Of a stretch of 64,000 bases of DNA, positions 49,040 to 59,361 are shown piece by piece. Made by a program: the position numbers and the translations under genes. Within the stretch, counting starts at the first letter, position 1. Every line of letters starts with the position of its first letter. The notes under the pieces are model-generated. The model made no database searches and was not told the origin of the DNA. It worked only from the letters and a program-made list of their open reading frames with translations. The DNA is from Pseudomonas parafulva (GTDB lineage: Bacteria; Pseudomonadota; Gammaproteobacteria; Pseudomonadales; Pseudomonadaceae), in NCBI RefSeq assembly GCF_000800255.1, contig NZ_CP009747.1:3348001-3412000 (forward strand), read 5' to 3'.

Positions 49040-49960
49040 GTGAAACTCCCTCCTCTTGCCGCCCTGCGCTACTTCGACAGCGCTGCCCGCCACGAAAGCT
49101 TCGTCGCCGCAGCCGAGCAGTTGCACGTCACCCATGGCGCCGTCAGTCGTCAGGTCCGTCTGCTCGAGGAAGGGCTGGGAGTGGCGTTGTTCGAACGGCG
49201 CAACCGCGCGGTATTTCTTACCGCGGCTGGACGCGCGCTGTACGACACCACCCAGGCGATCTTCGAGCAGTTGGCGAGCACCGTCGAACGCTTGCAGCAA
49301 CAGGACGACATTCTCGTCCTGTCATGCGAGCCGACGCTGGCCATGCGCTGGCTGATCCCGCGCCTGCCGGATTTCCACGCCAGCCACCCGGACCTGCATC
49401 TGCACCTGGTGGCCGCAGGCGGCCCGGTGGATTTCGCCCGTGGCGGCATCGACCTGGCCCTGCGCCGCGACGATTTCCATTGGGATCGCGCCCTGCACAG
49501 CCTCAAGCTCTGCGAGGAATGGATCGGCCCGGTCGCGGGCTCGGCCGCTGCCAGCGTGCTCGACGGCCAACGCCTGTTGCACAGCGATACCCGGCCCACG
49601 GCCTGGAACACCTGGCAACGGCTGAGCGGCCATAGCGTCGCGGGGGCACAGCGCAGCGACTTCCAGCACTTCTACCTGTCGATCCAGGCCGCCAGTGCCG
49701 GGCTGGGTCTGGCCATGGCCTCGGCGCTGATGGTCGGTGACGAGTTGGACAGCGGCCAGTTGCAGGCCCCCTTCGGCTTTGTGCGCGATGGCTCGGCCTA
49801 TCACCTGCTCAGCCCGCAGCCATTGGACGACGGCAGCAAGCGCCAGCGCTTCGCCGACTGGGCGAGGCTGCAGTGTCGCAAGAGCCTGGTTGAGTGGGGT
49901 CTGGAACGGGAGGCCGACCGTATCCCGGCGGCGCCGGAAAAAAGTGGCATAGAGCCATGA
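49040..49960 (+). CDS. LysR-family transcriptional regulator (GcvA-like)
   Basis: The 306-residue protein starts at GTG 49040. The N-terminal winged HTH LPPLAALRYFDSAARHESF ... VTHGAVSRQVRLLEE and the ligand-binding domain (LSCEPTLAMRWLIPRL) are of the GcvA subgroup. It probably controls the divergent LysE-type exporter gene. Confidence 0.9.
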   Translation: MKLPPLAALRYFDSAARHESFVAAAEQLHVTHGAVSRQVRLLEEGLGVALFERRNRAVFLTAAGRALYDTTQAIFEQLASTVERLQQQDDILVLSCEPTLAMRWLIPRLPDFHASHPDLHLHLVAAGGPVDFARGGIDLALRRDDFHWDRALHSLKLCEEWIGPVAGSAAASVLDGQRLLHSDTRPTAWNTWQRLSGHSVAGAQRSDFQHFYLSIQAASAGLGLAMASALMVGDELDSGQLQAPFGFVRDGSAYHLLSPQPLDDGSKRQRFADWARLQCRKSLVEWGLEREADRIPAAPEKSGIEP

Positions 49961-50040
49961 CCGGCGCTGTTCAGGAACCCGCTTCTTCATCCAGTATGGA
50001 CAGCCCGCCGGCCCCGGCGGCCACCGACAAGGAGTTACGC

Positions 50041-51192
50041 ATGCACAAGCTGGCTGTATCGGCCCTGGCCGCCCTCGCCTTCAGCGGCCTGGTCCAGGCC
50101 GATGCGCGCATCGACCTGGGCGATGCGCAGCGGGTCACCCGCCTGTTCGCCTTTCCCAACAATTGCCATGTGATCTGCTTTCGCGACTGGACTCTGGAGC
50201 AGACCGTCGAGCACTACCTGACCCAGAGCGTGCGTCGCGACGGCTACGCCAACGCCCAGGTTCAGGTCAGTCGAAACAGCGACGACCATGTGCAAGCCCT
50301 CATCAGCGATGTCCCACCGAGCTACGCCGAGCCGCTGCGCCAGTTGCTCGACAGTGGCGAGCTGGCCTATCAGGGCGCCACCCGTCTGAACAAGGACGGC
50401 AAATGGGCCTACGACTGGTACTTGTTCCTGCCGCTGGGCATGGCCCTGGAGAACCGCCGCAGCATCGAGCTGCTGCATTTCCCACCGGATTACTCGCTCA
50501 CCCAGGCCCAGGACTACCTGCGCTCGAACACCACCGACCGTTGGGCACAGTTGCTCACCTTCAACGGCATCGACGCCAGCCAGACCCCGGCCTACCAGAC
50601 CATCGTCGACATTGCCCCGATTGCGGCGCCCGCCAGCGCCGGCAAGGACCTGGAGGGCACCTACAGCTACTTCAGCGACTACCAGACGCGCATGGTCAAG
50701 CAGATGACCTTGCGCCAGGGCGCCCAGCCGCTGCCGATGGTGGCCTTCGGCGCCCCGGTGCGCAGCTGGATCCAGCAGCAGTACGGGCCTAAGGTGAACG
50801 TACTGGGGCTGGTCAGCATCAGCCCGCAGGCCGGCAGCCAGGTGCCAGTGCTCGGCGCCAACCACCCCAGTGCGATCTGGTATGCAGCGGACAAGAACAA
50901 CACCGGCGGCGATCAGGACAAGGCCGACGCGGCGGGGCTGAAGATGATGGGCCAGGATCTGACCGCCGCCTGCTGGCAGGCCGGGATGGGGCGCAATCCT
51001 AACGCCGACGCCAAGCTGACGCTGGAGGCCTGTGCGACCAAGTGGCAAGTGACGCAGAAGAAGCAGACCTGCGAGCTGTTCTACCGCACCCTGCGCGACA
51101 TGACGCCGGCACAGGCCGCCGCCAAGTGCAACACCGGGAGCGTGACGCGCAGCCTGCGCGATTTGCGCAGGCCGGTCGAGGTGGAGCTTTAG
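50041..51192 (+). CDS. Exported protein of unknown function
   Basis: ATG 50041 has AAGGAG eight bases upstream and gives 383 residues. An N-terminal signal peptide (KLAVSALAALAFSGLVQADA) is followed by a globular, cysteine-containing mature protein. Several Cys residues lie near both ends (NNCHVICF; AACWQAGMG, EACATKW, KKQTCELF, AKCNTG), suggesting periplasmic disulfides. There are no membrane segments. The family is not recognised. A frame open from 49894 overlaps the LysR gene and is not used. Confidence 0.75.
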   Translation: MHKLAVSALAALAFSGLVQADARIDLGDAQRVTRLFAFPNNCHVICFRDWTLEQTVEHYLTQSVRRDGYANAQVQVSRNSDDHVQALISDVPPSYAEPLRQLLDSGELAYQGATRLNKDGKWAYDWYLFLPLGMALENRRSIELLHFPPDYSLTQAQDYLRSNTTDRWAQLLTFNGIDASQTPAYQTIVDIAPIAAPASAGKDLEGTYSYFSDYQTRMVKQMTLRQGAQPLPMVAFGAPVRSWIQQQYGPKVNVLGLVSISPQAGSQVPVLGANHPSAIWYAADKNNTGGDQDKADAAGLKMMGQDLTAACWQAGMGRNPNADAKLTLEACATKWQVTQKKQTCELFYRTLRDMTPAQAAAKCNTGSVTRSLRDLRRPVEVEL

Positions 51193-51198
51193 CCCGCG

Positions 51199-51654
51199 TC
51201 AGTCCTCGAGCAAGGTGCAGGCCATCACCAACGCATCTTCGCGTCCGCCTGGCGCCGGGTAGTAGTCCCGGCGCCGGCCGATTTCGTTGAAGCCGTAACG
51301 CTCGTACAACCGATAGGCCGACTGGTTGCTGGCGCGCACTTCCAGGAAGCATTCCCGGCCATTGAGCTGCCAGGCCCGTGCCATCAGGTGCTGGAGCAGG
51401 CGCAGGCCCAGCCCGCGCCCCTGGTTCTCCGGCTTGACGGTGATGTTGAGCAGGTGCGCTTCGTCGATGATCACGTTGATCACCCCGTGTCCCACCTGCT
51501 GCTGGCCGTCGAACATCAACCACACTTCGTAGGACTTGAGCGCATCCTGAAAGATGCCGCGGGTCCAGGGATGACTGAAGGCGGCATATTCGATCTTCAG
51601 TACGGCATCCAGATCCGCCTCGGTCATCGGGCGGAAACTGATCGAGTCACTCAT
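51199..51654 (-). CDS. rimI: Ribosomal protein S18-alanine N-acetyltransferase RimI
   Basis: The 151-residue GNAT protein has the acetyl-CoA motif QGRGLGLRLLQHL and FLEVRASNQSAYRLYERYGF, diagnostic of RimI. It acetylates the N-terminal Ala of S18. Its start overlaps the stop of the upstream gene by 4 bases, matching the E. coli holD-rimI neighbourhood. Confidence 0.95.
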   Translation of the reverse strand: MSDSISFRPMTEADLDAVLKIEYAAFSHPWTRGIFQDALKSYEVWLMFDGQQQVGHGVINVIIDEAHLLNITVKPENQGRGLGLRLLQHLMARAWQLNGRECFLEVRASNQSAYRLYERYGFNEIGRRRDYYPAPGGREDALVMACTLLED

Positions 51655-52454
51655 TCAACGCTCTTCCAGCGCGCCATCAGCTGGCGCATGGCTTTCCAGA
51701 CGAGCGCCTTGCGCGGCGGCTCGTCCATCAACAGTTCAAGACCCGGCAGTGCCCAGACCTCGCCCAGGCCCTCGACCGTGAGCATCTGGTAGTACGCCTG
51801 CTCGTCGGCAGCGGCGGCGAAGCGTACCGCTGGCAGGCCGACCAACCACACACAGTGGCTGGGGACTTCCTCCAGGCGCGCCTGGACAAAGCCCTGGACG
51901 AAGTCGCGCGCCGACTCCGGGCCCTGGTCCATGGTGCTGCGCAACAGCAGCGGCCAACGCACCGGCTCGCCGACGATCTGCGGGGCGTCGGGCAGGCCGG
52001 CAGCGCGCAGCATGTCCTTGAGCAGCAGATAGGACGGGTCGCGGCTCTGGAACGGCTGCCCGGTGGCCAACTCCACCAACAGCAGGCACTTGCCCGCGCG
52101 CAGCAACTGTAAAGCGAAGCGCGGCGGCGGCACCGGCGCGGGCCTTGCGACCTTGGGCGCCTCCGGCTCGCGCTCGGCCACCGGGGCGGCCGGTTTGGGC
52201 GTGCTGCCTGGGCGCGGAATCTCGATCTTCGGTCGCTCGATCTGACGCACTTGGCCGGCGACCGGCACCGCCTCGGCCTGAGTGGCGGCTGCCGGGCGCG
52301 TCGGCTGCACCTCGAAGTCCGGTGTATCCACCGGCGGCACCGGCAGCAGCAACTCGGGCCGCGAAGGCGCCGCGAACGGCAGTTCGGCGCGCGGCAGCCA
52401 GTGCACCACTTGCATGGCGGACAGGTAGGCGCGGCGGCGGGGCTCGGTCAGCAC
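51651..52454 (-). CDS. holD: Probable DNA polymerase III psi subunit (cryptic pseudomonad HolD)
   Basis: The 267-residue protein has a short N-terminal RRRAYLSAMQVVHWLPR, a long Pro/Ala/Glu-rich linker (about 30-115), and a C-terminal domain with FALQLLRAGKCLLLVEL and YYQMLTVEGLGEVWALPG. It is much longer than E. coli HolD and not obviously similar, but its place just upstream of rimI matches the P. aeruginosa locus whose product was reported as the psi subunit (PA4679, from memory). Psi links the clamp loader to chi and SSB. The call rests mainly on synteny. Confidence 0.65.
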   Translation of the reverse strand: MLTEPRRRAYLSAMQVVHWLPRAELPFAAPSRPELLLPVPPVDTPDFEVQPTRPAAATQAEAVPVAGQVRQIERPKIEIPRPGSTPKPAAPVAEREPEAPKVARPAPVPPPRFALQLLRAGKCLLLVELATGQPFQSRDPSYLLLKDMLRAAGLPDAPQIVGEPVRWPLLLRSTMDQGPESARDFVQGFVQARLEEVPSHCVWLVGLPAVRFAAAADEQAYYQMLTVEGLGEVWALPGLELLMDEPPRKALVWKAMRQLMARWKSVE

Positions 52455-52674
52455 GGCTCAGGTTCCGGAGGGTTGGGTGCGGTCGGGCATTCTAACGCCG
52501 TTGGCGGAAATTTTCCGAGCCAATCCCGCTTCCGAGGCTGCGCGCACCGCCCAGGCGCGGGTTCATCCGCGACCAAGCCACCCGGGCCGGGCAAAACCCG
52601 GACCAAGGGGTGAAACCCTGCCCCCCTGATGCAGTACAATCGCCGCTTTTATTTGGCAACGAGTCGACCCGCCA

Positions 52675-53961
52675 ATGATCGAACCCAAGCGCGTCCTGCG
52701 CGCCCTAGCCGAACACTGGGCCTTGATCGAGCCGCTGTGCGAGCGTTTCGACCAGGGCACCCTGAGCCTGGTCGAGCTGCGCCAGCAACTGGCCCGCCAG
52801 CAGGTGGAGAGCACCGCGCAGGACATCACCCAACTGCTCGACGTGTGGATCCGCCTGGACATCCTGGTCCCGGTGGCCAAGAGCCCGAACCGCTTCGAGC
52901 TCAACGCGCAGATCCACGACTTCCTCGCCTACCTGCGCCGCGAGCACCGCCTGGGCCTGTGCCTGGAGATCGAAGCCTACCTGCGCCACCTCGAGCGTCT
53001 GGCCGGGCATATCCAGGACGCCTTCGACAACCGCGACAGCGACGACCTGGCGCGCCAACTGCGCCTGCTCGACATGCGCGTGCGCGACGTGCTGAAGAAG
53101 CTCGACAACGACGAGCAGGCGCTGGTGGCCGTGGCCGAACGGGCCAAGACCAGCAACCGCCAGATCCCCCTGCGTCAGCGCTACGCCGAAGTGCTGGCGA
53201 CCTGGGACGAATACGTCGAGCCGATGATCCAGCTGGTCAATGCCGACGGCGCCTTCGAGCAGGGCGTACGCAAGGTCGAGACCGTGCTGCTGCGCCTGCT
53301 CGGCGAGCAGGCGCGCCTGGGTCATCTGGTCGACGACGACATGCTGTTGCGCACCCACGCGCGCATCCTCGAGATGCAGACCAGCGCCCAGCTCACCCTG
53401 CGCCATGCCCGTGAACTGCTGCTGCCGCTGCGCGAGGAAGCCCGTCGGCACAACGCCGTGACCCGCGGCGCCGCGCTGGCCCTGTCGGTGATCCGCAAGA
53501 AAGGCCTGGATGCCGTGCCACAGGCGGCCATGCCGCTGTTCACCCGACCGCAGAGCACCTTCCTTGGCAGCGCCAGCCAGGTCGAAGCCTATGTGTATGC
53601 GCTGGCCCGCTTCGAGCCCAAGCCGGCGCGCTTCCCCAAGGCGCACAGGACCGACAAAGGCCCGCTGCCGCGCGCGCCACGCACGGTCAAGGAAATGCTC
53701 GAACGCTGCGAAGACGCCCTGCCGCTGCCCGACCTGATGGTCTGGTTGCTGGAGCAGGAGCCCGAAGGCGCCACCGACGAATTGCTGTACTGGTTCTCGC
53801 GCCTGTCGCGTGAAAAGCGCTTCAGCCGCGCGCGCCTGGAGCGCCAGGACTACCTCACCCGCGAACACGTGGTCAGCCTGCGCTCCTTCGCCCTGACCTC
53901 CAGCCGCGAGCCCTCGCCGGCCGCCACCGAATCCACCGCGAGTCCCGTCCATGCATCTTGA
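52675..53961 (+). CDS. mksF: Condensin subunit MksF (kleisin)
   Basis: The 428-residue protein is the first of three overlapping genes for a MukBEF-like SMC complex. The N-terminus (LAEHWALIEPLCERFDQGTLSL and RFELNAQIHDFLAYLRREHR) resembles the winged-helix and kleisin N-domain of MksF/JetA. Its stop lies 11 bases inside mksE. It bridges the MksB heads and recruits MksE. Confidence 0.87.
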   Translation: MIEPKRVLRALAEHWALIEPLCERFDQGTLSLVELRQQLARQQVESTAQDITQLLDVWIRLDILVPVAKSPNRFELNAQIHDFLAYLRREHRLGLCLEIEAYLRHLERLAGHIQDAFDNRDSDDLARQLRLLDMRVRDVLKKLDNDEQALVAVAERAKTSNRQIPLRQRYAEVLATWDEYVEPMIQLVNADGAFEQGVRKVETVLLRLLGEQARLGHLVDDDMLLRTHARILEMQTSAQLTLRHARELLLPLREEARRHNAVTRGAALALSVIRKKGLDAVPQAAMPLFTRPQSTFLGSASQVEAYVYALARFEPKPARFPKAHRTDKGPLPRAPRTVKEMLERCEDALPLPDLMVWLLEQEPEGATDELLYWFSRLSREKRFSRARLERQDYLTREHVVSLRSFALTSSREPSPAATESTASPVHAS

Positions 53962-54658
53962 TCTTTCCGAACTGTCCCAGCTCGCGCCGATCTTCCGCGA
54001 GCTGTTCAAGGGCTTCCACATCAGCCGCCGCGACCCGGAACTGTACGCCCAGTTGTCGAATTTCCAGGATGCCTACCGCAGCCTGTTCAAGGCCTTGGGC
54101 TTCGAACTGGTGTGTGACACCCGCGGCTTCTACTACTTCGTCCCCGAACAGGCCGCCGCGCAGGTGAACAAGACCGCCCAACGCCTGGCACTGTTCACCT
54201 TCATCCTGGTCGAGCACCTGGCCGACCAGGGCCGCGACCCGATCGCCGTGCTCGACGGCGGCAGCATCGGCCGCGACGAGTTGCCCTCGCTGCTGGAGAA
54301 GTACCGCGACCTGTTCGTGCAGGCCGAGGTACAGACGGTCGAGGAGCTCGAAGAGAAAATCCTGCGGCGCATGACGCAATTGGGCTTCGCCTTCGAGGAA
54401 GGTGGCATTTACCGCTTCCTGCCGCCGATGCACCGTTTCCTCGACGTGTGTCTGTCGGTCCAGCAGGACCGCGACCTGGCCGCCACCCTGCACAGCGACC
54501 TGCCGTTGCCGACACCGGTGCTGATCGAAGAAGAAACGCCCGAAGAACTGCACCGCACCGACGACCCGCTGGACCTGACGCCGTTCGACGGCGAGGAGTC
54601 CGAAGAAGACGCCCTGGCCCGTGCCATCCGCGAAGAGCAACAGGAGATTGACGCATGA
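53951..54658 (+). CDS. mksE: Condensin subunit MksE
   Basis: The 235-residue acidic protein has paired winged-helix-like segments (LSQLAPIFRELFKGFHISRR; RRMTQLGFAFEEGGIYRFLP) and an acidic C-terminal tail. It binds the kleisin. It overlaps mksF by 11 bases and mksB by 4, so the three are coupled. Confidence 0.88.
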   Translation: MHLDLSELSQLAPIFRELFKGFHISRRDPELYAQLSNFQDAYRSLFKALGFELVCDTRGFYYFVPEQAAAQVNKTAQRLALFTFILVEHLADQGRDPIAVLDGGSIGRDELPSLLEKYRDLFVQAEVQTVEELEEKILRRMTQLGFAFEEGGIYRFLPPMHRFLDVCLSVQQDRDLAATLHSDLPLPTPVLIEEETPEELHRTDDPLDLTPFDGEESEEDALARAIREEQQEIDA

Positions 54659-57486
54659 GCCAGGAACGCTACGGCATTCGCCGCTTCGCACTGCTCAACA
54701 CCGCCGGCTACAGCCTCGGCCTGTTCCCGCTGGAGCACCCGCTGTCGGTGTACGGCGCCAACAACCTGGGTAAATCGGCATCGATCAACGCGCTGCAATT
54801 CCCGATTCTGGCGCGCATGTCGGACATGGCCTTCGGCAAGTACAGCCTGGAGCAGTCGCGGCGGTTCTACTTCGCCAGCGACACCAGCTATATCCTCTGC
54901 GAACTGAACCTGCCCCACGGCCCGCACGTGATCGGCGTGGTCGGCCGTGGACCCGGCGGCGGTTTCGGTCACCAGTTCTTTGCCTACCAGGGTGAACTGG
55001 ACCTGGCCCATTACCAGAAAGACGACACCTGCCTGCGCCAGAAGGAGCTGTTCACCAACCTGGAGCGCAATGGCCTGAAGGCCTACGAGCTCAAGCCGGA
55101 CGAATTGCGCCGGCTGCTGGTGGGCGGGCACACCTCGGTGCCGCTGGACCTCACCCTGATTCCGCTGCGCTCGACCAGCGAACAGAGCCTGAAGACCTTC
55201 CGCGCGCTGTTCATCAACCTGCTGCATATGCGCGAGATCACCGCCGCCAAGCTCAAGCAGCTGTTCCTCGACGCCTTCGAGCACAGCCTGCGCTCGGGCA
55301 GTGTCGACTACATCGCGGCGTGCGAAGAAGCCTTCCGCGACGTGCGACGCATGGAGCAGGACTACAACGCGCTGGTCGCGGCCGGTCCGCTGGTCGAGGC
55401 CCTGGCCGGTGGCGTGGCTCAGCGCGACATTCTGCGCGGTAAGCTGCACCGCCTCTCGCCGCTGCTCGACAGCCTGCTCGGCACCTGGCAGGACTACGCG
55501 GCCGCGCGCAAGGACGAACTGGTGATCCAGGCCGAGCACTACCGGGCCGAGCAGGACGCCCTGCAGAACGACCAGCGCGGCGGCACCCAGGAGCTGATGC
55601 GCCTGGAGCGGGAGATCACCGGCATCCAGCGCTGGCTTGGCGAGCTGTCGGTGCTCAAGCACCGCTTCGCCCTGGTCGATGACGTCAAGGTACTGGAGCA
55701 GCAACTGCTGGCGGCCAAGGACGCCCACGACGAACTGGCCGGCGCCCTGGCGCAGTCGCGCCAGTTCTCCGCCGAAGACCTCGACGAGCGCGTGCGCGAC
55801 CTGGAAAAACGCCTCAAGGCCGTCAAGCAGCAGCTCGAGCACGCCGACAACAACAGCTATGCGCGCCTGCGCGAGGAATTCTCGCAGCAGGACGTCGACC
55901 GCCTGATGCGCCTGTTCAACGGCGCGCTGTTCAGCCTGCCGCTGGGCGAGCGCGGCATCGAGGTGGACGACGGCGACCAGTGGGTGAGCACCCTGGAGCA
56001 GGTGCTCGACCGCTTCAAGGGCGAACGTTTCGAGGTGCCGGGGCTGTCCATCGACCTGTCGCACATCGAACCGCCAGCGCTGCAGGCCCTGGCCGACCGC
56101 GCCGCCCTGCGCGATCAGAAGGAGCGCCTGGAAAAAGAGCTGCGCCAGCTCAAGACCCAGCAGGCCGTGGCCCTGGATCGCGCCGCGAGCAAGGCCCAGA
56201 CCGAGGCGCTGTACCAGCAGGTGCTGGACGCGCAGAAGGCCCTGGAAGACTTCCGCCGCAGCGAAACGCTGAGCGCAGAAGAGCCAGAGAAGCTCGAACA
56301 GCTGGCCCAGTTCGAAGCGGCCCAGGACGAGCTCAAGCGCTCCAGCGACGCGTTCACCGAGCGCGTCCAGCAACTGTCGGCCAAGCTGCAACTGGTCGGC
56401 CGCCAGATCGCCGACATGGAAGCCAAGCAGCGCACCCTGGACGACGCCCTGCGTCGCCGCCAACTGCTGCCGGCCGACCTGCCGTTCGGCACGCCGTTCA
56501 TGGAGCCGGTGGACGACTCGATGGACAACCTGCTGCCGCTGCTCAACGACTACCAGGACAGCTGGCAGGCCTTGCAGCGCGTGGACAACCAGATCGAGGC
56601 GCTGTATGCCCAGGTGCGCCTGAAGGGCGTGGCCAAGTTCGACAGCGAAGACGACATGGAGCGCCGCCTGTCGCTGTTGATCAACGCCTATTCGCACCGC
56701 ACCGAGGAAGCGCTGACACTGGCCAAGGCCCGCCGCGCCGCCGTCACCGACATCGCCCGGACCTTGCGCAACATCCGCAGCGACTATGACAGCCTCGAGC
56801 ACCAACTGGCCCTGTTCAACCGCGAGATCAACCGCCGCCAGGTGTCGAACCTGGAGAGCTTCCGCGTGGTGCTGGCGCCGAACAAGGAAGCGCTCAAGCA
56901 CATCGACCAGATCATCCACAGCGCCGGCCAGTACGAGGAAGGCGAAACCCTGTCGGTGTTCGACCTCACGCAGAACGCCGAGCAGGACAACAAGAACGAA
57001 GAGGCCAAGGAGTACCTGGCGCGACTGGTGGCGGCCAACCACAACCAGCTGGGCCTGAAGGACCTGTTCGAACTGGCCTTCGAGATCACCAAGATCAACA
57101 GCCAGCCGGTGATCCACGCCGACATCGACGGCGCCGCCTCCAACGGCACCACCATGACCATCAAGGCGCTGACCAACATGTACCTGTTGCTGCACCTGAT
57201 GGACCGCGACCTGGCCGGCCGCATCCGCCTGCCGTATTACCTCGACGAAGCGGCGGACATTGACGAGCGCAACCAGGCGGCGCTGCTGGAGACCAGCCAG
57301 CAGTTGGGCTTCGTGCCGATCCTGGCGAGCGTGAAGCCGCAGGTGTCGGCCCACGTGGCGATCGACCTGGAGGGCGGCAGCGGGCCGAACGGGATCTACA
57401 TCGACGAATCGGACTGGAAGTACATCAGTCGGCGGGATGTGGAGAAGGCGATCGTGCGGGAGGATCAGGCCGAGGAACTGGCCTGA
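54655..57486 (+). CDS. mksB: Condensin SMC-like ATPase MksB
   Basis: The 943-residue protein has Walker A GANNLGKS at residues 34-41, coiled-coil arms (about 220-450 and 480-770) around a short hinge, an ABC signature-like NGTTMTIKALTNMYLL, and Walker B YYLDEAADID with Asp864/Glu865. The arms are shorter than in MukB, as in MksB/JetC proteins. It compacts or extrudes DNA. No mksG (TOPRIM nuclease) follows, so this is the housekeeping type rather than a complete Wadjet defence set. Confidence 0.93.
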   Translation: MSQERYGIRRFALLNTAGYSLGLFPLEHPLSVYGANNLGKSASINALQFPILARMSDMAFGKYSLEQSRRFYFASDTSYILCELNLPHGPHVIGVVGRGPGGGFGHQFFAYQGELDLAHYQKDDTCLRQKELFTNLERNGLKAYELKPDELRRLLVGGHTSVPLDLTLIPLRSTSEQSLKTFRALFINLLHMREITAAKLKQLFLDAFEHSLRSGSVDYIAACEEAFRDVRRMEQDYNALVAAGPLVEALAGGVAQRDILRGKLHRLSPLLDSLLGTWQDYAAARKDELVIQAEHYRAEQDALQNDQRGGTQELMRLEREITGIQRWLGELSVLKHRFALVDDVKVLEQQLLAAKDAHDELAGALAQSRQFSAEDLDERVRDLEKRLKAVKQQLEHADNNSYARLREEFSQQDVDRLMRLFNGALFSLPLGERGIEVDDGDQWVSTLEQVLDRFKGERFEVPGLSIDLSHIEPPALQALADRAALRDQKERLEKELRQLKTQQAVALDRAASKAQTEALYQQVLDAQKALEDFRRSETLSAEEPEKLEQLAQFEAAQDELKRSSDAFTERVQQLSAKLQLVGRQIADMEAKQRTLDDALRRRQLLPADLPFGTPFMEPVDDSMDNLLPLLNDYQDSWQALQRVDNQIEALYAQVRLKGVAKFDSEDDMERRLSLLINAYSHRTEEALTLAKARRAAVTDIARTLRNIRSDYDSLEHQLALFNREINRRQVSNLESFRVVLAPNKEALKHIDQIIHSAGQYEEGETLSVFDLTQNAEQDNKNEEAKEYLARLVAANHNQLGLKDLFELAFEITKINSQPVIHADIDGAASNGTTMTIKALTNMYLLLHLMDRDLAGRIRLPYYLDEAADIDERNQAALLETSQQLGFVPILASVKPQVSAHVAIDLEGGSGPNGIYIDESDWKYISRRDVEKAIVREDQAEELA

Positions 57487-57555
57487 TATCGTGAAGATGA
57501 GCTGCGCCCCAAATGTTGGACACCCCTCTACGTTCGGGACGCAGTTCAAACCCGC

Positions 57556-57686
57556 GTGGGAGCGGCCTTGTGTCGCGATCGGGCGCAAAGCGGCCGTGAA
57601 ATCAGCCACTGCGGACTTTCAGGAAGATCTCGGTCGCCAGATTTGCGGCCGCTTCGCGCCCGATCGCGACACAAGGCCGCTCCTAC
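57556..57686. repeat. REP pair between mksB and creA
   Basis: Arms of 31 bases (57556-57586 and 57656-57686) starting GTGGGAGCGGCCTTGTGTCG pair with one mismatch around a 69-base loop. It is the same family as the element at 45606. It lies between convergent genes, a usual REP location. Confidence 0.88.
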
Positions 57687-57734
57687 AGGGGCGCGCTCGA
57701 CTGCAGCGTCATCGAGCGCAACATCAGCACAGTT

Positions 57735-58193
57735 TCACTGTTGCGCCCACGGCCGGATCGGAATTGCCGTCACCGCATTCTGCGGGCTGCCTTCGACGAT
57801 ACGGTCGCTGTACACCAAATACACCAGCGTGTTGCGCTTCTTGTCGAGGAAGCGCACCACCTGCATGGTCTTGAACACCAGCGAGGTGCGCTCCTTGAAC
57901 ACCACCTCACCGTCCTTGAGCTCGGTCTTGAAGCTGATCGGGCCGACCTGACGACAGGCGATGGAGGCCTCGGCGCGGTCTTCGGCCAGGCCCAGCCCGC
58001 CCTTCACCCCGCCGGTCTTGGCCCGCGACAAGTAGCAGGTCACACCCTCCACCTTGGGATCGTCGAAGGCCTCGACCACGATACGGTCATTCGGCCCAAG
58101 GAACTTGAACACGGTCGACACCTGACCGATTTCATCGGCCCCAGCCAGCATCGGCAGCGCCAGCGCGGCCACGGCAATCATCCTTTTCAGCAT
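57735..58193 (-). CDS. creA: CreA family periplasmic protein
   Basis: The 152-residue protein has a signal peptide ([17 protein letters not shown]), then the CreA motifs [38 protein letters not shown] and [19 protein letters not shown]. The function is unknown. It lies 11 bases downstream of proB on the same strand and is probably cotranscribed. Confidence 0.92.
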   Translation of the reverse strand: MLKRMIAVAALALPMLAGADEIGQVSTVFKFLGPNDRIVVEAFDDPKVEGVTCYLSRAKTGGVKGGLGLAEDRAEASIACRQVGPISFKTELKDGEVVFKERTSLVFKTMQVVRFLDKKRNTLVYLVYSDRIVEGSPQNAVTAIPIRPWAQQ

Positions 58194-58204
58194 GTGCGAA
58201 CTCC

Positions 58205-59323
58205 TCAGACCAGTACCAGATTGTCGCGGTGCACCAGCTCCGGCTCGGCGCTGTAGCCCAGCAGACGCTCGATGGCATCGGACGGCTGACCGATGATCTT
58301 CTGCGCCTCCAGGGCGCTGTAGTTGGCCAGGCCGCGTGCCACTTCAAGACCGTCCGGGCCCACGCAGACCACCATTTCGCCGCGCCGGAAGCTGCCCTGC
58401 ACGGTCTTCACGCCGACCGGCAGCAGACTCTTGTGCGACTCGCGCAGGGCCTTGACGGCACCGGCATCGAGCACCAGCGTGCCACGGGTCTGCAGATGGC
58501 CGGCCAGCCACTGTTTGCGCGCCGCGAGCATGCCGCGCTCGGGCGACAGCAGCGTGCCCAGGCGCTCGCCGGCCTTGAGCCGATCAAGTACGCGCTCGAT
58601 GCGCCCGCCGATGATGATGGTATGGGCACCGGAGCGGGCTGCCAGGCGCGCGGCGCGCAGCTTGGTCTGCATGCCACCGCGACCGAGCGCGCCACCGGTG
58701 CCGCCGGCCACGGCGTCGAGCGACGGGTCGTCGGCGCGGGCTTCATGGATCAGTTGGGCTTCGGGGTTGTTGCGCGGGTCGGCGTCGAACATGCCGTCGC
58801 GGTCGGTGAGGATCACCAGCAGGTCGGCCTCGACCAGGTTGGCCACCAGCGCCGCCAGGGTGTCGTTGTCGCCGAAACGGATCTCGTCGGTGACCACGGT
58901 GTCGTTCTCGTTGATCACCGGCACCACACCCAGGTCGACCAGGGTGCGCAGGGTACTGCGGGCGTTGAGGTAGCGCTTGCGGTCGGACAGGTCGTCGTGG
59001 GTCAGGAGGATCTGTGCGGTGTGCTTGCCGTGCTCGCCGAAGCTCGACTCCCAGGCCTGCACCAGACGCATCTGGCCGATGGACGCGGCAGCCTGCAACT
59101 CGTTCATCGCGCTGGGTCGGGCAGTCCAGCCCAGTTGGCTCATGCCCGCGGCCACGGCCCCGGAGGACACCAGCACCAGTTCCACGCCCGCTTCGCGCAG
59201 CGCCACCATCTGCTCGACCCAGACCGCCATCGCACCACGATCCAGGCCCTTGCCGTCGGCGGTCAGCAGCGCACTGCCGATCTTCACGACCCAGCGCCGG
59301 GCGCCCGTCACCTTGCTTCGCAT
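58205..59323 (-). CDS. proB: Glutamate 5-kinase
   Basis: The first step of proline synthesis. The start is ATG 59323 ([20 protein letters not shown]), 372 residues; a start 12 bases upstream is possible but less like the family. The kinase domain has [21 protein letters not shown] and INENDTV; a C-terminal PUA domain begins near residue 280. A terminator hairpin and a REP element separate it from obgE. Confidence 0.95.
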   Translation of the reverse strand: MRSKVTGARRWVVKIGSALLTADGKGLDRGAMAVWVEQMVALREAGVELVLVSSGAVAAGMSQLGWTARPSAMNELQAAASIGQMRLVQAWESSFGEHGKHTAQILLTHDDLSDRKRYLNARSTLRTLVDLGVVPVINENDTVVTDEIRFGDNDTLAALVANLVEADLLVILTDRDGMFDADPRNNPEAQLIHEARADDPSLDAVAGGTGGALGRGGMQTKLRAARLAARSGAHTIIIGGRIERVLDRLKAGERLGTLLSPERGMLAARKQWLAGHLQTRGTLVLDAGAVKALRESHKSLLPVGVKTVQGSFRRGEMVVCVGPDGLEVARGLANYSALEAQKIIGQPSDAIERLLGYSAEPELVHRDNLVLV

Positions 59324-59361
59324 CTTCTCTTCCAACCCATGTCGAATCTGTAGATACCAAA

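Noticed and set aside
54409..57609. A 1066-codon minus-strand frame over mksE-mksB
   Set aside because: It is a shadow of the SMC gene; mksB has intact Walker A and B motifs on the plus strand.
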